64,000 bases of DNA from Cylindrobasidium torrendii FP15055 ss-10. Taxonomy: Eukaryota > Basidiomycota > Agaricomycetes > Agaricales > Physalacriaceae. This document shows positions 35,591 through 47,520 of this stretch, in pieces (within the stretch, counting starts at the first letter, position 1; each line of letters begins with the position of its first letter). The translations under genes and the position numbers were made by a program. Under the pieces are notes generated by a model. That model saw only the letters and a program-made list of their open reading frames with translations. It did not search any database and had not been told where the DNA came from. The DNA is taken from positions 1-64,000 of the forward strand of contig KN880454.1 in assembly GCA_000934385.1 (NCBI GenBank). Reading direction: 5' to 3'.

Positions 35591-37328
35591 TCACGCTTGG
35601 TCGGCAGCCGTCTTCTCTTCTTCGACGGACTCCAGCTTGGCGTCCACGGCTTCGGTGGACACAGACTCGGACAGGGAAGAAGGCTCCTTGGGCGTTGGAG
35701 CAGGTTCGGGTGGACGCTCGCCAGATCCGTTGGGTACGGCAACATCGCCAGTGCTTCCGTTCTGGTTTGCCAAACTCTTGATGCGCGCCTCCGCCTTGGC
35801 GATCTTCTCCTTTGTTACCCTATCCTGATTCGCGAGGAACCACGCCTTTTTGGTCTGCAGGTCTGTGACAACACGGCCAACGTCTGCCGCACTAGTTGGC
35901 AATGGGATGGAGAACTGAGTGAGTGAAACGAGAATGTTGAGCGGCACATTGAGCTTCTCTTCGTCGCTCTTGGTAGCTTTCGGCCCACGTTTCCCCTTCT
36001 TGGTGGCTTTCTTGGATGCCACAAAATAGCTGTCCTCGTCTTCGCCTTTCTTCTTTTGAAGCACAACACCGTCTGGTACAGCCTCGACCTGCCGCGCCTC
36101 CAACTTCGTCACACCTTCGATGTCTGCCTTCTCATTGCTATCTGGCGCGCTTTTGAGAACGACGGTGCCAGTCGTCTTGCCTTGGAAGTAGTTAATGACG
36201 GTCTGGCAGTCTTGAATTTCGATTTCGAAGGCAGGAAATTCGGCCTCTTCGCGGATACGCTCCGCATCTTCAGTCTTTTTCCTCTGCTCCTCGGCCTGAC
36301 GCTCAGCCCGTGCGCGTTCTGCGCGCCGAGCCCGCTCCTCGTTGACCTTGTTCCAATAGCGGTCGCCTGCCTCGCGGTGATTTTGAGCCGACGTACGCTT
36401 CTCGTCATAGAGCGCGTTCAGTTGGGCCTTGAGCTCGTCACTTTCCGAGTAAAGTTTGGCCCGGCCAGCATAGACTTCGTCGCCTTCCTTCTTCAGCTCG
36501 TCGAGTTCAGCACGGATAGCATCGAAGCGGTCGGCCGTGGCACGGAATTCGGGGTCGTCCAGTTGCGCCCGGAGGTCCTCTATTGATTTTTTGTCAGCGT
36601 CGATGGCGTCCTGTATGGCCTGGAATCCTTCGACTGTGCGACGGTTGCGCTTGCAAGTGCTAATTTCTTGCACCGCGCGTTTTTCGTCAGCGAGCTTCAG
36701 GTTTCCGGATTCAACCTGCTTCTCGAGTGTCCTGCAGGAATGTAGTAAGCACGGTGGGCTCGACACGAGCAAAGGTGACACGCACTTGATCCTCGTGTCC
36801 ACGTCGGCAACTGTCCGGTATGGGACTTTGGATTGCTGGGCCTTTATGTCCTTGTCCTACGACTGTTCAGGACATGATAGCAAATGCTAACAGAAAATCA
36901 AAATCACACCTTTTTCGCGATACCGTCTTGGAGCGCCTTGATTTGGTCGAGCACCTTGCCACGGGAAGCCTTATTGCCAGCCTGCTGATTGCGTAGAGCA
37001 TCAAGCTCAGCCCGAAGCTCGGTCCTACGCGAGTTTCCATTGCCGCCCTTGGACACCAGCGATATCTTCTCCCTGACGGCGTTCTGGTACACAAATCGGC
37101 ATGTCAAGAAATGCCACGACGTGCACAAGAACCACAACGACGCACGTATTTTGTCTGGACGGCGTCAATCTCCTTTTTCAAGCGCTCCTGCTCTTCGTTG
37201 TAGGCTTTTTGGTCTGGCTTGGTGCTGTGGCCGGCACTCGACGTGTCCTTCTTCTCGGAAGCGGTAGCGGGCGCAGGCTTTGCAAAGCCATTAGTGGGAG
37301 CGACGTCGGTCTTAGATTTAGGTGCCAT
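35591..37328 (-). CDS. bfr1: Bfr1-like coiled-coil polysome/nuclear segregation protein
   Basis: Long, highly charged coiled coil typical of Bfr1: MAPKSKTDVAP..., QERLKKEIDAVQTKYNAVREKISLV, RRTELRAELDALRNQQAGNK, DVDTRIKTLEKQVESGNLKLADEKRAVQEIS, then ERARRAERARAERQAEEQRKK. The C-terminal segment with FEIEIQDCQTVINYFQ and VPLNILVSLTQFSIPLP matches the family's conserved region. In yeast the protein binds mRNA on ER-associated polysomes and affects ploidy. Three short introns lie in the N-terminal half. Length, about 520 residues, is normal. The Asp/Glu/Ser/Pro-rich tail ends VEEEKTAADQA. Confidence 0.9.
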
Positions 37329-37819
37329 GGCAGTCGAGGTCAGAACCGGGAGCGGGAGAGCGAGAGATGGGTTAGCGGATACTTCAGTGAGGGCGTGAAG
37401 TAGAGAGAATCGTGCGAACTTGATTCGGAAATTGGACCCCAGGCACAATTATTACTCGGTGCCTTCTACATAAGTACTTAACACAGACCATTCGATTAAC
37501 TAAGAGCTCGTCGATATGCCGTTAAAAATTCAAAGTAGACTGTAAATCGTAGTTGAATCTGAGAAACTGTGACATGTAGCCCGGTTTCAGTCCGTGGTGT
37601 GAGTTAAAACAGGCAAGTAGTCGAAGGGATGTACGCGTGAACCAGACTGTTCTCGCGGCCTATTTTCTAGCGGCAATCCCTAGGCCTATGATTTGCTAAA
37701 CACATCACCCTGCTAGCTGTGTTGAGGTCAAGGGGGGACAGACTAGTGTCAGCAGGCTAGGGAAGAAAAGGTAATCTTGAAAATAAAATACAACAGTCCG
37801 AAAACAAACGACATAACAA
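37329..37819. promoter_or_regulatory. Intergenic region, Bfr1 promoter and Nhp2 3' end
   Basis: 491 bases between two minus-strand genes; no gene or repeat is visible. Confidence 0.45.
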
Positions 37820-38527
37820 CTAGAATACGATCTGAGTGTCCAGCTTTTTCACCTCTGCAAGACACTCCTTGTACAGTTCGAGGAACTCCGCCTCGTCTTC
37901 GTCCTTCTCCACCTTCTTCCTCTTCTGCGTGGGACATATCATAATGCAGCTCGTGGGCCGTTTTGTTGCACTATAGTGCCCCAGCTCTTCTTTCGAAGGT
38001 ATGAAGATGTAGGGGATTTCTGCATCTTCCGCGAGCACGGGAAGGTGCGAGACGATGTCTATTGGGCTGATGTCGCCCGCAATTATCAATAGACTGGAGA
38101 AAGTATGAGCTCAAGCGCAAATAGATGAACAGAGTACGCACCCCTTCTCCCCCTTCTTGATACCCTTGACGACCTCCTTCACCCCACGCTTGACCATCCG
38201 GCCCTTGGATGCTGGAAAACATTAGCTTTGCGATCTCAACTGACCTTCAGACACACACCCTTCTTCGTGGCCTTTTGCAACTTCTTCAACAACTTCTTCT
38301 GCGCTAATGGATGTGCGAGCGGCGAAAGATCCTCGGCCGGGATGATGACTTCGGCTTTCTCAGCCTTGGCTTTTTTCGGAGACTGAGCATATCATTAAGA
38401 CTCTCCCAGCCGGAGACGATACAAGACGTACCTTGGGAGCCTCAGCATCGCCCATTTCTACATCTTCCGTAGGAGCCTCAATCTTGCTCTCCCTCCTCTT
38501 CTTTTTCTCAGATTTATCTCCGGCCAT
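37820..38527 (-). CDS. nhp2: H/ACA ribonucleoprotein subunit Nhp2 (L7Ae family)
   Basis: RNA-binding core protein of box H/ACA snoRNPs, which guide rRNA pseudouridylation in the nucleolus. A Lys-rich head (MAGDKSEKKKRRESKIEAP) is followed by LSPLAHPLAQKKLLKKLQKATKK, then the L7Ae/L30e fold with RMVKRGVKEVVKGIKKGEKG and LLIIAGDISPIDIVSHLPVLAED. IPYIFIPSKEELGHYSATKRPTSCIMI is the hallmark K-turn-binding region. Three short introns separate these blocks. The start is the ATG at 38525-38527. About 188 residues, somewhat longer than yeast Nhp2 because of the basic head. Confidence 0.94.
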
Positions 38528-38649
38528 GGTGTCAAGGTGAAAGTAGAAAAGTTTTGGCCCGATCACCGTGACAAAGGTGCGTTACCCCTACGTGACTGGT
38601 TGTATGAGGTTATATAAGGCATAACTTAGTTGGCTTGCGCCTCATATTA
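38528..38649. promoter_or_regulatory. Nhp2 upstream region, bounded by the MITE
   Basis: 122 bases between the Nhp2 start and the left TA of the MITE-like element. The element is therefore inserted very close to the Nhp2 promoter. Confidence 0.4.
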
Positions 38650-38975
38650 GAGCGTATTAGTTTTGCGATATTTAGCTATTTTCGCTATTTATCCTTTTGA
38701 TAACGCTACCAAAATTTTGTTGGTCTTTGGTGGTCTTAACTATCCAGCACTCAGCACAGCTAAGTGACGAGCCCAGAAGACAAATTGGATCACCCAATCT
38801 GGTGCTGCAGGGTAGTGTAGGACTGCTCCTGACCGATGCACCTTCCTTCTATGGCGGAGAATCGACGTTGTCACTGGTCTTGGAGGATACTAGCTAATCC
38901 GACTAATTCTGTTATTTATCTAGATGGCTTATCACTTTAGCTAAAATAGCTAAATATTGCCCAACTAATACGCTC
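38650..38975. mobile_element. MITE-like element with terminal inverted repeats and TA target duplication
   Basis: The ends are inverted copies of each other over 36 bases with four mismatches: both begin GAGCGTATTAGTT and share ATATTTAGCTATTTT. The element is flanked on both sides by TA (38648-38649 and 38976-38977), the target duplication of Tc1/mariner-type elements. It is 326 bases long, AT-rich relative to its surroundings, and encodes no transposase. This fits a non-autonomous miniature inverted-repeat element mobilised by a relative elsewhere in the genome. Confidence 0.75.
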
Positions 38976-39205
38976 TATTCAATACATCGTGCTCATTCTG
39001 GCTTTCCGGGGCTGATACTCTGGATGCCCACTTTCTATCGGTCCTGGCGGCAATATTATTATATATTTCATCATACCGGAGGTCACCGTTTGATTGACAA
39101 GCCCGTCATTTGGATGCTATCAACTTGGGTAGACAAAGATGTCAAGAATTATCAATAATTTGAAATATGGCAGCTGTTTCAACACGACTTGAGCTGTAGC
39201 GAAAA

Positions 39206-40670
<1,465 letters not shown>

Positions 40671-40803
40671 CTTACCGTCGACTACTGGTCAGCTACGCCC
40701 GAAAATGCGGTTACTGTGAGGATTATTCTAATTTTGACGAACACCCAATGTATCACGTTACAGAATTTCTTCGTTTCAAAAGCTCTTGTCCCATTCGCGC
40801 TTT
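40671..40803. promoter_or_regulatory. Probable shared promoter, JMJD7-like / Rieske-DUF455
   Basis: The two divergent starts are about 133 bases apart. The exact distance depends on both first exons, which are the least certain parts of these genes. No TATA box is obvious. Confidence 0.45.
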
Positions 40804-42469
40804 ATGCTCACAATCCGCTCGCAAGGCGGTATTTACCGCGGGCTTATTCTATTTCGTCTGTCTCCAAATCTCGAAGAAACATTGGATGCAAAGGCTAAGC
40901 TTTTGGCTGCACACAAACAATTATACATTATGGAATCTGCTTGCCCACATCTTGGCGCAGATATGTCGCATGCCGATATCGAAGAACACGAAGACGGCGT
41001 TGTTGCTGTATGCCCATGGCATAGGTGCATATTCAAAGAATATTACTCGAGAAGAGCCTCACACTGGCCCAGGTATGACTTCGACTTGAAAACAGGCGCA
41101 AACGAAATGGGTCTGCACGCATGTACATATCCTGTGCATGTCGAAACGGACGATGCGGACGGGATTGACAAGGTGTACATGGAGCCTCCAGCGCTTGACA
41201 GCGAGTGGACGCTTGTCGAGCTGCGGCCAGTTTCTGAAGGTGCGTTCATTGTGCCTTGTCAACCACAATGCTGACGAGGAAGTAGAGTTCGCGGACCCCC
41301 CTCCAACATGTGCGAAGGAAAATATCGAGGCCACTGCGCCTATCTCCATGCATCCCGTGGAGGACGAACCTATTGTTCCTGTTGATAATGCCCCGAACAC
41401 CTTGATGGAATGGGCCGTTCTTATTCTCAACACGCCCAATCCCCTGCTGAAGGTGTTGCTTTCTTTCCTGGTATATCGTAAATGGTTGCTTATTCCTACT
41501 TTAGGTTGAGCGGACACGACATGCAGTACAGATGTTCCGCACCGGCCAGCTCAAGTCAATTGGGAACAAAAAGCTGTTCAACCCACCGCAGCCCCCGGAT
41601 GTGCCCCGGCGCGATGCTTTGTATGTGAAGAATAGCGTGGATCCCACGAGAATGAGAACCAAGAAGTCTAAGGCCTTTATGCTGCATGCTTTAGCGAATA
41701 TTGAACAATGGGCGTAAGTGCAACATATTGTAAAGCATCCGTTTTGGCCTGACTAGCTATCGCAGAATCGACTTGGCGTAAGCTATTCCCTAAAACCCGA
41801 GGAACTTTTGTCTAATGTATCAAGATGGGATATCATGGCACGGTTCGGGCCTATGCACCCGGACCTGCCCCCCGCTTTCTTCTCTGACTTTGCAAAGATG
41901 GCATTGGACGAGTCAAAACATTTGTGCGTGAAATTTCGAACGCGACTACCGTTCCTAAAAAATATCGGCATCCAAGCTCGCTTCTCACAGCCAGATTGGC
42001 CGCTATCTCACCTTCGACCCCCTACGGATCGATGCCTGTACATGCCTCACTGTGGGAAAGCGCGTCCATAACATCAACATCCCTTCGTGCGCGCCTGGCC
42101 ATTATCCACCTTGTTCACGAAGCACGGGGGCTCGACGTAAACCCGCAGACTATCGAACGCTTTCGTAAAGCAGGGGACTCGGATTCGGTCAATGTTATGG
42201 AGATTGTTCATGCCGACGAAGTGACTCATGTGACGACGGGGCACCGGTGGTTTACATGGATGTGCGAGAAGGATGGTGGACTTGACCCAATTACGACCTT
42301 TAGAGAGGAAGTGCGTCAAAGCTGGAGGGGAGACATCAAGGGGCCATTCAACGCGGAAGCTCGCAAAACAGCGGGGCTGAGTCCTGGATTCTATGAGAAT
42401 CTAAGAGGTGAAATGGACACATATGAAATGGAGAGCAGTCCAGCAAAGGTTCAAATAGGGTACGACTAA
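40804..42469 (+). CDS. Rieske [2Fe-2S] domain fused to a DUF455 ferritin-like domain
   Basis: The N-terminal Rieske domain has CPHLGADMSH and CPWHRYDFDL, giving the CxH...CxxH cluster ligands; an intron in CPWH-R is read in phase. A linker with MHPVEDEPIVP leads to a DUF455 ferritin-like domain: PNTLMEWAVLILNTPNPLLKVE, KAFMLHALANIEQWAIDLAW, FFSDFAKMALDESKHLSLL, and RARLAIIHLVHEARGLDVNPQTIERF. VHADEVTHVTTGHRWF is the terminal ExxH iron site. DUF455 proteins resemble MiaE-type di-iron tRNA hydroxylases, so a Rieske-fed oxygenase is plausible, but the substrate is unknown. The start is the first ATG in frame; an upstream exon with a further start (ATG at 40748, another frame) cannot be excluded. 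Confidence 0.85.
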
Positions 42470-43299
42470 CTCATTGTATGCATTGTGCCCATGGAGTGCA
42501 TTCATCAGCCCACTTCGAACGCACATATTTTTTTTGTGAGCTCCCATATTGGGAACAAAGAACATGGCGAGATGCTGCATCACCGTTGTAAGTACTGTAT
42601 ATTACGCTGCATAGTAGTGCTTCGGGAAAATGTCGAAGAGCCATACACTACTCATGCGTCCGTGAGAGTGTCTGGCATCATTTTGAACTACGTGGCGGTG
42701 TTGTATTCTGTTCTGCCTTGTCCAACCTGATTCAACCTCATCAATGACCTGACTTTTCATTCAAAGAACGGCGTGCTACCTACCGGATCATTTTCTTCGA
42801 AAGCTTAAACATTCTGAGTGCACTGCACTTGACATTTACATTATGTCAAGACTCCCGAAATGTAAGATAGCATACATACGGGATTAGGACCAACGTCTTC
42901 CCACTCGGTGCTGGTAGGACGGAATCTTTGCAGAGTGTTACACGAACCACGGAAGAGCGGTAGCTCCCTTGTGTTCGACCTTTTACAGGTATCGGTGTAT
43001 ATCCACCTGGTTCTTGGACCGTGGTATGAGCCTTGCACGGGAAAAATTTCCTTAGCAAGTTTTCTTTGTGCGAAGATTTTGAAGCTACTTCTCTTGCATT
43101 GAAGGAACAACGTCTAGGACTTTTACGATCGGTGCTGATTTCAGCGGTAACAGCCCCATGGCTGTCAAGAGGGCACTGCCTCCGAGCTAACCTTAAGGCT
43201 TACAGGAGGGCTGTTCGGCGATCCGGCTTGCCATCTACCTTCATTTTACTCTTATAGGACCTCGACAAGCGACTGCGCAACGCTGTCCAACACCTCCCA
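42470..43299. other. Intergenic region, no gene supported
   Basis: About 830 bases with short frames only. It should carry the promoter of the gene starting at 43300. Confidence 0.45.
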
Positions 43300-44540
43300 A
43301 TGTCCCACCTCCAGCGAAACGACACGCTTGCGGGCCCACCGCCCGCATACAGATTGAGCGACCAGGAATTTGACGCCAAAACTGCGAACGCAGTGGAAGC
43401 ATCCCTTCGCAACCCACCAGCTTCTCCTCCGACTGGCACCCCGGGTTATCACACCGAAGACACACGTCGAGAAGAGCACGGAGGATGGCCGCGTCGGCCA
43501 CGAGGACCGTCGGCGTCGCGACCACTGGGAGCGCGCGCCTTGCCATCTCCGCCCATCGGACAGCTCGGCCAGACATCACCAAGCATTCAGCCATTGAATA
43601 TACGCAAGAAGAAGCGGTCAGTATCCTCCATGCAATCTGGAGGGTCATCGGCTGTGTCTGACGCGTCGGCGTCGCATAAAGAGCGGCCGAGTTGGTACGC
43701 CGAGGCAGGCCTTGGGGAGGGCAGCAGCAGCGCACAGTCTGTATCTTCCGGCGCGTCATCTTCGTACGCAGGACAACCACAGTCAGGCAGATTCGTTATC
43801 CATAATCCCGCTGAAGATGAGGACACAGAGTCCGATGCGCCTCCTCCATTCAGCGCGGTCGGCCCGTCTTCAAGTGGGCCCCACTTTGAGGAACTCCGGT
43901 GGGATCCACAACAGGAACCGCCGTCTGTCCCCGCGGCGCCATCGCTTCCTGTGTCTCCAGCGATGTCCTCAGTGACTTTGCCGCCTACGCGACCAGCATC
44001 GTCCATGTCGGCTTCATCCCAAGTACCACTACGACCTCCATCGTCAGTGCCCGAGTTCCGTAGACTGTATGCGATTGCTCATCTCACGCAGAAGTGTATC
44101 CAGCCGGCCAATGCAGCAACAACGTCTATCCTTTGGCGCATACGGGGCGCCCGAACGCGCTGTGCGAGCCCCAACCACATATCACACTCCGGACCGCAAT
44201 GCGTTATCGCTGTATAGGTGTGCTAACTTACAGCCTGTGCCAACATCTGCTAACCTGTCTTTAGTTCATCAGTTGCACCCCATGTTATCAGCACCCCACC
44301 ACGGCAATCGTTAGTTCATCGCTGTCTTTTGGGTCCGTATGCTCAAGAATATCTAGATATTCGTCTTCCCGTCAGACACAATCCCAAGCGCGCCAGAGCT
44401 GGATCTCAATGCCCATGCCCACACCTGTTTCACCCACACCCACATACCCGGCCCAGGATTTCACGAACTATCCTTTACACCACTCTAATCCAAACTCACA
44501 GCGTTGGGCTACATCTGAGCATGAACTGAGCTGGAGTTAA
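43300..44540 (+). CDS. Disordered Ser/Pro/Gln-rich protein, function unknown
   Basis: The first exon (43300-44042) encodes a low-complexity protein starting MSHLQRNDTLAGPPPAYRLSDQEFDAKT, with PPPAY and PPPFS motifs that could bind WW or arrestin-type partners. The simple frame runs on to 44217, but a 49-base intron (44043-44091, GTCAGT...CGCAG) switches to a better-composed frame (RPMQQQRLSFGAYGAPERAV). Further joins at about 44215-44264 and 44306-44352 lead to PMPTPVSPTPTYPAQDF and an end at SEHELSWS. No folded domain is seen. The downstream exons are my reconstruction; if they are wrong, the protein ends at 44217. Confidence 0.55.
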
Positions 44541-45018
44541 GACAAAGTGTGATCTGAATATAATATTATCTACTACATGCAACATGTACCCTTAGCCACC
44601 GATTCACTTGTATTGTCATAGAGATATGAAGACTCGCGCACGACCGTTTATGACCTACACTTTTCCCTTTGCCTTTGCTGTGTTGTTTGGAAAGCTTTCC
44701 CGCTGTCAAGTTGTTGGCCCACAAAGGCTGACCAAAGCGAAGCTGTGGGTCCATTTGATCGGACCGGGGTTTAAACGATGATGCCCGGCCTGATCACTTG
44801 GTGGATACCACTACCACATATTCTGTATAACTCTTGCAAGTCTAGTTGCTTGAAGAAAATGGGGAGCCAAAATGCATATATGTATCATATCTCTTCAGAG
44901 TTCGTTTCCCCAGCAGGCGCGATGTCACTCGAGCGATGCATCGATTACCTCATTGTCTGCCAGAGATCGTGAGTCCATCCCAAATCGTTGGCCCCTTTGG
45001 CGAGTCAGCCAGCCCGGT
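44541..45018. promoter_or_regulatory. Upstream region of the UV-endonuclease gene
   Basis: 478 bases with no supported gene. An open frame in phase with Uve1 extends upstream to about 44872 but includes no ATG before 45019. Confidence 0.4.
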
Positions 45019-46855
45019 ATGCTTTTTCGCTCTGCACTCTCATTTTCACTTCGACGTTGTTTCTTTCGCCCATCAATCTCTCTCTCCATGTCCCGACGAA
45101 GCACACGGTTGCACGTCGTTGCCAATACGCGCGAGGCGTCGGTCCTAGGACAGGCCGTCGAAGAGACCGAGTCCATCCCAGAGACATCACCGGCTACAGA
45201 GGCAAAAAGGAAGGCTCGAAAGCGCAAACCCAAGGAATCTGTCGAGGCCCCGCCTCCGAGTCTAACACCAGTCGACGACGAATACCAAGAAGAGCCACCG
45301 AAAAAGAAACGCAAACCACGCGTCCCAAAACCAGAACCAGTATACATCATTCCAGACGTTGAGAAACGATCCACCACCTTCCATGGCCGCCTCGGATACG
45401 CCTGTCTCAACACGATATTACGCACCCAGAAGCCGCCCGTCTTTTGCTCACGGACCTGCCGCATCGACACCATAAAAAAGAATGGCATGAAATTTGTTCA
45501 CGACCTGGGCGTTCAAAACGCCAAAGACCTGTCAGCGCTTATTGAATGGAACGAACAGCACAACATCAAGTTCATGCGCGTGTCCTCTGAAATGTTTCCC
45601 TTCGCCTCTCATCCAGAGTACGGCTACAATCTTGCGGACGTCCTCGGGGCACCAGAGGCACTCAAAAAGGCCGGAGACCTTGCGAACAAGTATGGGCACC
45701 GCCTCACTACCCATCCAGGTCAATTCACCCAACTTGGTTCTCCCCGCGACGGCGTGGTCACCGCCGCGATACGTGACCTCAACTATCACGCTAGTATGTT
45801 CGAGCTCATGGGTATTGGCAAGGACGGTGTGATGATCATACATGGCGGGGGAGTTTACGGGGACAAACCATCGACCTTGTCAAGGCTCAAAGCGTCTATC
45901 GCAGGGCTCGAGGAGGACGGTCCTATCCGTCAAAGGCTTGTCCTAGAGAATGACGAGTTATGCTATTCTGCCGAGGATCTTCTTCCTTTATGCGAGGAGC
46001 TCAGCATTCCGCTCGTCTTTGACTATCATCACCACGCGCTGAACCCGGGAGAGGGTCTATCCATTCGGGAAATCGTGGACCGCGCAAATGCAATCTTCAA
46101 GCGCAAGGGCATTCGTCCGAAGCAGCATCTCAGCGAGCCACGACCGGGCGCGGAGACGTTGATGGAGCGCAGGGCACACGCCGACCGATGCCAAAGTCTT
46201 CCGGACGAGCTTGACGATGATATGGGTGTGTGCTTCATGGGAGTAGCCAGCGAACAATCGATTAATGGTCCCACAGACTTGATGATAGAAGCAAAAGACA
46301 AAGAGCAAGCAGTCTTCCATTTGTACCGCATATATGACCTGCACCCTACAATTCATGGTACGCCTTCTGTTCAATGGTGAAAGGGTTTATTTCTCAAAAC
46401 CAACAGCATCTCTTCGGCCTCCGAATGAAAATCAGAGCAAAGAAACAAATGGTCGTAAGACAAGTAAGAAATCCAAAGTTCAGCTCGCGGATGAAGACGT
46501 CGACGAAGATACAGGAAATGGTGTAGTCGTTGACGGTGAGGAGGGCTCGACAGTCCCACCGGCGGTCCAGAAGGCGCCGAAACCCCAGAAGCGCAGGGCA
46601 AAGCCAGACAACGATGTGCTTTCTGAAGGTAAGTCAGCAAAGGCCTCCACGAGGAAGCGCAAACACGCGTCGGCCTTGGATGTGCGTGAGGGTCAAGCAT
46701 CGGAAGGTGGGGAATCAGAAGTGGTGACTCCAAAACGAAAGAAGGCTCGCAAAGGAGTGAAAGGACCGGCATCAAGCGATGCGGTCGAAATGGATATTCC
46801 AGACGCTTCGAAGACTCGTAAGCAAGGCAAAAGAGGAGTCTCTTCAAAGGCTTAA
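45019..46855 (+). CDS. uve1: UV-damage endonuclease (Uve1/UVDE)
   Basis: Nicks DNA 5' to cyclobutane dimers, 6-4 photoproducts and other distortions, starting alternative excision repair. A large exon carries the TIM-barrel: GRLGYACLNTILR, VFCSRTCRIDTIKKNG, KFMRVSSEMFPFASHPEYGY, HRLTTHPGQFTQLGSPRDGVV, MIIHGGGVYGDKPSTL, LVLENDELCYSAEDLLPLCE, PLVFDYHHHALNPG, PKQHLSEPRPGAE. These supply the Glu and His metal ligands. Two introns follow (GTGTGT...CACAG after DDM; GTACGC...AACAG after PTIH). The N-terminus up to ATG 45019 is Arg/Phe-rich and looks like a mitochondrial presequence; a second ATG at 45088 would omit it. The C-terminus is a ~140-residue Lys/Glu-rich tail with nuclear-localisation-like KRKKARK. 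Confidence 0.95.
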
Positions 46856-47520
46856 AGTTGATGGATAATGACTGCAATTTGTGGTAATAACTTATGCACT
46901 ACTATAATTTACGAATTTTAAACATGCGGCATATGCTAATCTACTCTATAAATCGACGCCGAGACTGCACGACGCCGCCGTGAGGCCTTGAGGTGCCACT
47001 GCAATAAGAATAGCCTAAAATGGAAATTTTGTTTGTCACACTGTGACCGATGCTCTCTTTGTCAGAGTCTCCTTCAGTCTCAGCCACATTCAGATTGCTC
47101 TATAGGGATCAAACCGCAGTATCACTCTTCAATATACTCTGAACAACAAAACTGGTCATCTGGTCATTGCCAACGCAGGGTGTCTCGTCGTTTTTGCCCA
47201 GACTGACTCCTCTCATCGTGCCTTGTTTCTGCATCTTGAGTGATGCCAGTGGTGCACCGGTGGAATACACAGGAAACATTTCCAAGAAACCCAGTCTCAC
47301 GGCGGAAACGTACGAGCTTGGTTTCTACGCTTTCTACGCGCGCCCAGAACAGATTGTCAAACTTCAGTTCGACGATGTCTTTGTGTTCAAGCGGGTTCAT
47401 CGATCCGTAACGCACGAATGACATACACGACTCAGATATCTCAGACACCCAGCTCTGCAAAAGAGTACTTTAGGGTACGGCTCTTAGTTGGCAGTGTTGA
47501 GCAGCCCTCTGAACCCTTTC
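46856..47520. other. Intergenic region, no gene supported
   Basis: 665 bases. Frames of 84 codons (plus, 47167-47421) and 98 codons (minus, 47164-47460) overlap and neither shows a family signature. Confidence 0.45.

Noticed and set aside
47164..47460. 84- and 98-codon frames overlapping on opposite strands upstream of the FAS1 gene
   Set aside because: No ATG context or motif favours either; both are likely chance frames.
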